From positions 1 through 38,596 of the forward strand of contig CAIJVU010000050.1 of assembly GCA_903824185.1 (NCBI GenBank): a stretch of DNA of 38,596 nucleotides. The letters run 5' to 3'. Every line of letters begins with the position of its first letter. Position 1 is the first letter of the stretch. The translations under genes and the position numbers were made by a program. Under the pieces are notes generated by a model that saw nothing but the letters and a program-made list of their open reading frames with translations, did not search any database and had not been told where the DNA came from. Source of the DNA: an uncultured Hyphomicrobiales bacterium (GTDB lineage Bacteria; Pseudomonadota; Alphaproteobacteria; Rhizobiales; Beijerinckiaceae). This document shows positions 33,227-38,596 of the stretch, piece after piece.

Positions 33227-34338
33227 AAAAATCTATGTTGGCGGGCATTGCCGTTGCAGCTCTCATGCTGTCAGCAGGCTTGGCAAATGCTCAGATCAAG
33301 CTCGGCGTTGCAGGCCCGATCACCGGCCCGAATGCAGCGTTCGGCGCTCAGCTGAAAAATGGTGTCGAGCAGGCTGTTGAAGACATCAACGCCGCTGGCG
33401 GTATTCTCGGCCAGAAGATCACCGTTTCCATCGGCGACGACGTGTCCGATCCCAAGCAGGGCGTTTCTGTTGCCAACAAGTTCGTTGGCGATGGCGTGAA
33501 ATTTGTCGTCGGCCACTTCAACTCCGGCGTGACCATTCCTGCCTCCGAAGTCTATCAGGAAAACGGCATGATCGTGGTGACACCCTCCGCGACCAACCCA
33601 AAGCTGACCGAGCGCAAAATGTGGAACGTGTTCCGCACCTGCGGTCGTGACGACCAGCAAGGCGCTGTGGCTGCTGACTACATCGTCAAGAACCTGAAGG
33701 GCAAGAAGGTTGCCGTTGTCCATGACAAGACCACCTATGGTCAGGGTCTGGCTGACGAAACCAAAAAAGCCATGAATGCCAAAGGCGTGAAAGAAGCGCT
33801 TTATGAAGGCATCAACACCGGTGAAAAAGACTTCTCCGCTCTCGTCTCCAAGATCAAGGCATCGGGTGCAGAAATCGTTTACTGGGGTGGCTTGCACACC
33901 GAAGGCGGCTTGATCGTGCGTCAGATGCGTGATCAGGGCGTGAAAGCCGTGTTCATGTCTGGCGACGGCATCACCTCCGATGAATTCGCAAGCATCGGCG
34001 GCCCAGGCGTCGAAGGCACTTTGATGACCTTCCCACCCGATCCCCGCGAGCGTCCGCAGGCGAAAGCCGTTCTGGCCAAGTTCGAAGCCAAGAAGTTCAA
34101 TCCGGAAGCCTATACGCTTTACAGCTATGCAGCCGTTGAAATCTTGAAGCAGGCCGCTGAACAAGCCAAGTCACTCGACCCCAAGAAAGTGGCCGAAGTG
34201 ATGCATTCCGGCAAGGCTTTCAAGACCGTGATCGGCGACATCGCTTACGACAAGAAGGGTGACATCACCCGTCCTGACTACACCATGTACACATGGAAAA
34301 AAGTCGGCGACAAAATCACCTATGTCGAAAACAAGTAA
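33223..34338 (+). CDS. livK: periplasmic substrate-binding protein of the liv-type importer
   Basis: A 371-residue binding protein of the Peripla_BP_6 family. The signal peptide is about residues 1-23 (cleavage after ANA, no lipobox cysteine), so the mature protein is free in the periplasm. IKLGVAGPITGPNAAFGAQL and VEDINAAGGILGQKI are standard family blocks. Its codon use is more biased than that of its neighbours (many AAG, TTC and GGC), pointing to high expression, normal for such proteins. GGGGAG lies about 6 nt before ATG 33223. The ligand cannot be read from sequence. The gene ends in a strong terminator. Confidence 0.95.
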   Translation: MKKSMLAGIAVAALMLSAGLANAQIKLGVAGPITGPNAAFGAQLKNGVEQAVEDINAAGGILGQKITVSIGDDVSDPKQGVSVANKFVGDGVKFVVGHFNSGVTIPASEVYQENGMIVVTPSATNPKLTERKMWNVFRTCGRDDQQGAVAADYIVKNLKGKKVAVVHDKTTYGQGLADETKKAMNAKGVKEALYEGINTGEKDFSALVSKIKASGAEIVYWGGLHTEGGLIVRQMRDQGVKAVFMSGDGITSDEFASIGGPGVEGTLMTFPPDPRERPQAKAVLAKFEAKKFNPEAYTLYSYAAVEILKQAAEQAKSLDPKKVAEVMHSGKAFKTVIGDIAYDKKGDITRPDYTMYTWKKVGDKITYVENK

Positions 34339-34362
34339 GCCTGTTATTTGACGTCGGATTTG

Positions 34363-34392
34363 AAACGGGCGGCTTCGGTCGCCCGTTTTTTT
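34363..34392 (+). terminator. intrinsic terminator of the liv operon (UUCG tetraloop)
   Basis: An 11-bp stem formed by 34363-34373 and 34378-34388 (core AACGGGCG and CGCCCGTT, one G-U pair) closed by a C(TTCG)G tetraloop, followed by T residues through 34392. It is 24 nt past the livK stop. Confidence 0.93.
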
Positions 34393-35161
34393 ATTGTTCT
34401 GGATTATGAAGCAATAGACCGGATTTAATGGGAAGATAACAAACACCCCATGCCACCAATTGGCTGACCCAATAACTGTAATCGACCGTTTCGTTCCTAA
34501 CCAAGAAAACTTTGTATCCTTTGAAAGGCAAAAGGGCTTTTTGTGTCAAATAGGCTGTTTTAAAAAACCGGATAAATGAATTTTTTTCGATAAATTTGGG
34601 ATGGAGAGAGATAAAAAAAGTATTATTTTTCACATCAATTAAACTTTGAAGATGGGGCATCAAATTATATTCACCCCCCTCAATGTCTATTTTAGTAAAA
34701 TAGTTTGAATATTCATTTTTCGTCTTATCGACAAGTTGCTGTGGAGTAACGGCTTCGACTTCCCAATAATTCGTATCACTGGAAAAAAGAGCGCTGGACA
34801 TTGAATCGCCTTGGGCCGTCCGTGCGCCCATTCTTACATTGTCTTGTGTTGAAGAAATGGCCTTGTTGATTATCGTAATCTTGGAGCCAAGGCTCGGGTT
34901 AAGAGCAATATTGTCTTGAAGCTCTTGAAAGGCGACGGGGTCTGCTTCAATGCAAATGACTTTTTTAGCCGTTTGGGCCGCATAAAGGGCCGTCGGCCCC
35001 ATCCAGCTCCCGATATCAAAAAAACACGTATCTGCGTTAATGAAACGATCAAAAATATCGAATGTCGACTTTTCCCACGTTTCAGCTTCGTAATGATTCC
35101 AGAAATCTTGATGCGTATTTGTGACATTGAAAAATTTATTTCTTATTTTTATTTGACGCAT
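34391..35161 (-). CDS. FkbM-family SAM-dependent methyltransferase
   Basis: A 256-residue protein with the class I SAM motif FDIGSWMGP at 48-56, IEADP at 71-75 (acidic residue for the SAM ribose) and the FkbM signature KIDIEGGEY at 157-165. The family mostly O-methylates sugars or secondary metabolites. No glycan or polyketide genes are near, so the target is unknown. AGGAG lies 5 nt before ATG 35161. Base composition is unlike the neighbours (about 27% GC in 34561-34620), suggesting recent transfer. It ends at the liv terminator, facing livK. Confidence 0.88.
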   Translation of the reverse strand: MRQIKIRNKFFNVTNTHQDFWNHYEAETWEKSTFDIFDRFINADTCFFDIGSWMGPTALYAAQTAKKVICIEADPVAFQELQDNIALNPSLGSKITIINKAISSTQDNVRMGARTAQGDSMSSALFSSDTNYWEVEAVTPQQLVDKTKNEYSNYFTKIDIEGGEYNLMPHLQSLIDVKNNTFFISLHPKFIEKNSFIRFFKTAYLTQKALLPFKGYKVFLVRNETVDYSYWVSQLVAWGVCYLPIKSGLLLHNPEQ

Positions 35162-35310
35162 AAATTCTCCTGTCAATTCATCGAAATCAACATATCATCA
35201 TCCAAATAGGTAGATCATTTATTTCATGTTTATCGAGAACAACTAGGATGTTCAACATTTATAAGAAGACGCATGATCGCTGATCAAATCAGCATCAAAA
35301 TATTGCCCCC

Positions 35311-36039
35311 TCACCCGAATTTCGCCAGTGCCGGAAAGGTCTCGATCAACCAGAAAGACAAATCCGCCATGCCGCCGGTCAAAAAGGCAAGGCCGGTCAA
35401 AACAAGGGCGGCCCCTGTGACACGCTCCACCCAAGGCATGGCGCGTTTGAAATGCGCCGCCAGTTTTGTGAAGGCCTCAAGGGCGGTTGCCGCCAGCAAA
35501 AAGGGAACACCCAGTCCCGCCGAATAGACAGCCAAAAGCCCGGCCCCGCGCCAGACGGTCTCTTCATGCCCTGCCACCGCCAGCACCGCCGCCAGCACCG
35601 GACCGATGCAAGGCGTCCAACCGAAAGCAAAGGCCAAGCCCATCACATAGCCGCCCCACACACCCAACGGCTTGTGGATCTGGAAGCGCTTTTCCCGATA
35701 TAACAGGCCAATGCGAAACAGGCCGAGAAAATGCAGGCCCATCACCATAATGGCCACGCCTGCGGCATAAGTCAGCCACATCAGATTGGCGCGCAAAACC
35801 TGCCCGAACGCCGAGGCCGTCGCCCCCAAGCCGATAAAGATCGTGGCAAAGCCCAGAACAAACAACAAAGCCGCCCAGAGCAAATCTTTTTGGGCGGCCC
35901 CGACGCTGTCGATCTCCAGCTCTTCGGCGGTCTGCCCTGCAAGATAGGTCAGATAAGGCGGCACAAGCGGCAGCACACAAGGGCTGAGAAAACTCAGCAC
36001 ACCGGCGAGAAAAATGGCAGGCAGGGACAAATCGGACAT
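35311..36039 (-). CDS. ccdA: cytochrome c biogenesis protein CcdA
   Basis: Inner-membrane thiol-disulfide carrier of 242 residues and about six transmembrane segments that passes reducing power from thioredoxin to the periplasm for cytochrome c maturation. The redox cysteines are Cys21 (FLSPCVLPLVPPYLTYLAG) and Cys144 (FGWTPCIGPVLA), each next to the conserved proline. It is divergent from the P1 peptidase. The 149-bp spacer to fkbM (35162-35310) is AT-rich and shows no gene. Confidence 0.93.
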   Translation of the reverse strand: MSDLSLPAIFLAGVLSFLSPCVLPLVPPYLTYLAGQTAEELEIDSVGAAQKDLLWAALLFVLGFATIFIGLGATASAFGQVLRANLMWLTYAAGVAIMVMGLHFLGLFRIGLLYREKRFQIHKPLGVWGGYVMGLAFAFGWTPCIGPVLAAVLAVAGHEETVWRGAGLLAVYSAGLGVPFLLAATALEAFTKLAAHFKRAMPWVERVTGAALVLTGLAFLTGGMADLSFWLIETFPALAKFG

Positions 36040-36126
36040 GGCAACGGGTGTAATCGACTTTTGCCCGTTTGAGAAGGGACGCTAAGCCCTCTGTTATGCC
36101 GGCCCGAAGCCTGATAAAAGAAAAGG

Positions 36127-37137
36127 ATGAATACGCTTCTCACCGATATAGCCGGTATCCGCGTCGGATCAGCGCAAGATCCAAGCCTCGCCTCGGGCGT
36201 CAGCGTGGTTGTTTTTGATCAACCGGCCACGGCCTCGATTGCCATTTTGGGCGGCGCGCCCGGCACGCGTGACACGGCCTTGCTGGAACCGGAGATGACG
36301 GTTGAACACATCGATGCCATTGTCCTGTCGGGTGGTTCGGCATTCGGGCTCGATGCGGCGGGCGGTGTCATGGCGGGTCTGGCTGCCATGGGACGGGGAT
36401 TTCCGGTGCGGGATGTGCGGGTGCCGATTGTGCCCCAAGCCATTGTATTTGATCTCTTGAATGGCGGCGACAAAAGCCCCCTCAAAGACCCCGAAGCGCG
36501 TCCCTATCACCGCCTCGGCCTTCAAGCCCTGAAATCGGCGGATCGGCCTTTTAAACTGGGCAGTCACGGCGCGGGCTATGGTGCCACGCTGCCTGATCTC
36601 AAAGGCGGGCTTGGTTCGGCCTCAACGCGTTTTCAAGATGGCACGGGCATCGCCGCCCTTGTTGTGGTCAATGCCGTGGGACAGGTGACCATCGGTGAAG
36701 GGCCGCATTTCTGGGCAGCACCTTACGAGCAGGGTCAGGAGTTCGGCGGTTTGGGCTTCCCTCACCCCATGCCCCAAGACGCCCTCATGCCGCGCTTCAA
36801 AGGGGCAACGGGAGAAAACACCACCATCGCGGTGATTGCCACGGATGCACCGCTCACAAAAGCCCAATGCAAGCGCTTGGCCTTGGCAGCCCATGACGGT
36901 CTGGCGCGCGCCATCCGTCCCGTGCATACGCCGATGGATGGCGACATTGTCTTTGCCGCCTCGACCGCAGCCAAAACGAAAGCCCCTGTTTCACCAGAGG
37001 TCTTGGCGCGCTTATGCCATGCGGCATCCGATGTCTTGGCGCGGGCTGTGGCACGCGGGGTTTACGAGGCAGAGGCCCTGCCCTTCCAAGGGGCGTTGCC
37101 CGCCTATCAAACACGATTTCCGAGGGTGAAGCCTTAG
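36127..37137 (+). CDS. P1 (DmpA/NylC-type) self-processing aminopeptidase
   Basis: N-terminal-nucleophile hydrolase of family S58, 336 residues. Such proenzymes cut themselves before a Thr or Ser, which becomes the catalytic residue. Here Asn231-Thr232 in GATGENTTIAVIATDAP is the expected site, as in the amide hydrolase NylC. LSGGSAFGLDAAGGVM at 68-83 is the other hallmark. Known members release N-terminal D- or L-amino acids, beta-peptides or nylon oligomers; the substrate here is unknown. The ribosome-binding site AAAAGG abuts the ATG, an unusually short spacing. Its stop overlaps the dadA-like stop by 3 nt. Confidence 0.9.
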   Translation: MNTLLTDIAGIRVGSAQDPSLASGVSVVVFDQPATASIAILGGAPGTRDTALLEPEMTVEHIDAIVLSGGSAFGLDAAGGVMAGLAAMGRGFPVRDVRVPIVPQAIVFDLLNGGDKSPLKDPEARPYHRLGLQALKSADRPFKLGSHGAGYGATLPDLKGGLGSASTRFQDGTGIAALVVVNAVGQVTIGEGPHFWAAPYEQGQEFGGLGFPHPMPQDALMPRFKGATGENTTIAVIATDAPLTKAQCKRLALAAHDGLARAIRPVHTPMDGDIVFAASTAAKTKAPVSPEVLARLCHAASDVLARAVARGVYEAEALPFQGALPAYQTRFPRVKP

Positions 37138-38378
37138 AAGCGTTCGATCCGATAAGGCGTCGGATCACAAAAAGTCTTTTCGCCGCTCATCATTTCCGCA
37201 ACCAGCCGCCCTGTGACGGCTGCATGCGTCAGACCATGATGGGAATGCCCGAAGGCAAACCACAGACCCTTATGTTTGGACCCGCGCCCGATCACCGGCA
37301 ACATATCGGGCGTGCAGGGCCGCGACCCCATCCACGGATCCGCCTCGACCGCCTCGCCCAAGGGGAAGGTGGACCGCGCCAAAGGCTCGATCTCGTTCAT
37401 CTGGTCAGGCGTGGGGGGACCGTCCCTGAACGCGAATTCAGCCCCCGTTGTAATGCGCACGCCTTTCAGCATGGGCGCTGCGCAATAGGAATAATCGGCA
37501 TCATAAAGCGTATGGTTCAAAACGGCATTGCCCACGGGGCGGTAATGGCGGTGATAGCCGCGCTTGATCCCCAAAGGCACATGATAGCCCAGCGTCCCCG
37601 CGATTTCGGCACTCCATGGCCCCAAAGCCAAGACAATCTCGCGTCCGGTCACAGCACCTTGCACCGTATCAACCCGCCAGCCATCCCCGGATGGGTCCAT
37701 GGACCGCGCATCGCCTTTGACAAACACGCCGCCGCGCTGCTCGAAAAGGCGCAGATAGGCGCGCGACAATTCCTGCGGATCGGTCACATTGGCCGGATCG
37801 GTGTAATGAACAGCGCCGACAACAGGGGCGGTGATATGCGGCTCTTTCAGCGCAAAGCCTTTGGCATCGACCACCTCGGCCTTCACCCCATAGGGTTTGA
37901 CCGTTTCCAGATCCTTCAGATATTTTTCCATCTTTTCAGGATTGCGGGTAAATTTCAGCCAGCCGGTTTGCCGGATCAAATGCTGGGCACCTGCCGCCTC
38001 GACCAACAGCATATGTTCGGCCATGCAATTTTCAATCAGGGGCAAAGCGGCCTTGGCGGTTTCCAGATGCCGCTCCGGCGAGGAGGCGCGCCAATAGCGA
38101 TAGAGAAACGGCGCGGCTGACATCAGCGCATTCCAGTGAAAGCGCACATCCAGCCTTTTATTGCCGATGACCGAGAGAATTTCTCCTAATTGCTGCGGAA
38201 AGGCGTGCGGAAAAATGGAACTGCGCTCGATAATCCCCGCATTGCCATAACTGGTGGCGGCACCCGCCTCCCCTTTATCGACCAACAGGACAGAGCGCCC
38301 GCGCTCCTGAATTTTCAGCGCTGTGGCCAAACCGACAATACCGGCCCCTAAAACAAGACAATCATAGTTTTTTTGCAT
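37134..38378 (-). CDS. dadA: D-amino acid dehydrogenase (DadA-like FAD oxidoreductase)
   Basis: A 414-residue flavoprotein of the DAO superfamily with the FAD motif GAGIVG at 11-16, the DadA-like segments SYGNAGIIERSS and PWMGSRPCTPDMLPVIGRG, and C-terminal GHSHHGLTHAAVTGRL. DadA oxidises D-amino acids (chiefly D-alanine) to keto acids and ammonia, passing electrons to the respiratory chain. GCGGAG lies about 7 nt before ATG 38378; the 22 upstream in-frame codons are not family-like. Close relatives act on glycine, sarcosine or hydroxyproline, so substrate is inferred. Confidence 0.9.
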   Translation of the reverse strand: MQKNYDCLVLGAGIVGLATALKIQERGRSVLLVDKGEAGAATSYGNAGIIERSSIFPHAFPQQLGEILSVIGNKRLDVRFHWNALMSAAPFLYRYWRASSPERHLETAKAALPLIENCMAEHMLLVEAAGAQHLIRQTGWLKFTRNPEKMEKYLKDLETVKPYGVKAEVVDAKGFALKEPHITAPVVGAVHYTDPANVTDPQELSRAYLRLFEQRGGVFVKGDARSMDPSGDGWRVDTVQGAVTGREIVLALGPWSAEIAGTLGYHVPLGIKRGYHRHYRPVGNAVLNHTLYDADYSYCAAPMLKGVRITTGAEFAFRDGPPTPDQMNEIEPLARSTFPLGEAVEADPWMGSRPCTPDMLPVIGRGSKHKGLWFAFGHSHHGLTHAAVTGRLVAEMMSGEKTFCDPTPYRIERF

Positions 38379-38489
38379 CACACGACTCCGCTTGCCCCTA
38401 TTGTGACGATTGTGTTGCAGGTGACAAGTCATAACAGGGGGCAAAGTGGAAAAGAGCCGCCTTGGCTGGCGAGATCGGGGGGCAACGGC

Positions 38490-38534
38490 TCAGGCCTTAT
38501 GCCTGAAATGTCAAGAAAACCCTTGATTTTCTTG
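38490..38534. other. two adjacent inverted repeats near the right edge
   Basis: TCAGGC-5 nt-GCCTGA (38490-38506) and CAAGAAAA-7 nt-TTTTCTTG (38512-38534) are both perfect. No T-run follows on the plus strand. They may belong to the leader of a gene beyond the window; an ATG at 38591 with AGGG about 8 nt upstream could be its start, but only two codons are visible. No other gene is seen in 38379-38596. Confidence 0.35.
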
Positions 38535-38596
38535 GGGAATGACCCCGCTTCGGCTTGTATCCATCCACAGGCAATGTTAGGGCCAAAGATATGAAA

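Noticed and set aside
38373-38594. A 73-codon plus-strand frame at the right edge
   Set aside because: It overlaps the dadA ribosome-binding site, has no ribosome-binding site of its own and low-information sequence.
1-38596. CRISPR arrays, insertion sequences, prophage genes or rRNA
   Set aside because: No regularly spaced repeats, transposase, integrase or phage-like proteins, and no rRNA-like stretch were seen.

Overview
The window looks like a chromosomal segment from an alphaproteobacterium of moderately high GC. Supporting signs are a fabD-fabG pair, an ExoR-like Sel1 protein, a zf-CHCC protein of the NDUFS6 type, a livHMGF-DUF6867-livK transporter operon and an aerobic CO-dehydrogenase-type (cox) cluster. 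I cannot name a genus. Gene density is high, many genes are translationally coupled, and I see no insertion sequence, phage or CRISPR array.

Left part (1-8192): the 5' part of fabG and all of fabD (fatty acid synthesis) on the minus strand; xth (DNA repair); an ExoR-like periplasmic Sel1 protein whose start overlaps the end of ilvD (branched-chain amino acid synthesis); mntH (Mn/Fe import) behind a promoter carrying four copies of a heptamer; then a zf-CHCC protein and a flavin monooxygenase.

Middle part (8311-18370): an unusual 76-nt tRNA with a Leu UAA anticodon but a short variable loop; a two-gene type III restriction-modification system whose methylase has an AT-rich central recognition region; an Aas-type acyl-ACP/CoA synthetase; gpt; a CinA-like molybdopterin-fold protein; and the plus-strand run map, radC and a putative outer-membrane beta-barrel protein.

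Molybdenum hydroxylase region (18379-28455, all minus strand): coxG, then coxS-coxL-coxM, then a strong intrinsic terminator, then coxD, a small NTF2-like gene, coxE, two half-size XdhC genes, a molybdopterin-binding protein and a MocA-like cytidylyltransferase. The CoxL active-site loop is AYRGAGR and the gene order is S-L-M. Both mark form II, so the natural substrate is probably not CO and is unknown. Downstream genes would mature and insert the Mo-MCD cofactor. The NTF2-like gene between coxD and coxE is the best candidate for an undescribed component.

Right part (28604-38596): a liv-type ABC importer operon is transcribed divergently from coxG. It ends in a periplasmic binding protein preceded by a possible 10-codon leader ORF, and closes with a UUCG-tetraloop terminator. 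The shared divergent control region suggests, but does not prove, that the importer supplies the cox-type enzyme. Beyond lie an AT-rich FkbM methyltransferase (probably acquired), ccdA, and a convergent pair made of a P1/DmpA-family aminopeptidase and a DadA-like D-amino acid dehydrogenase.
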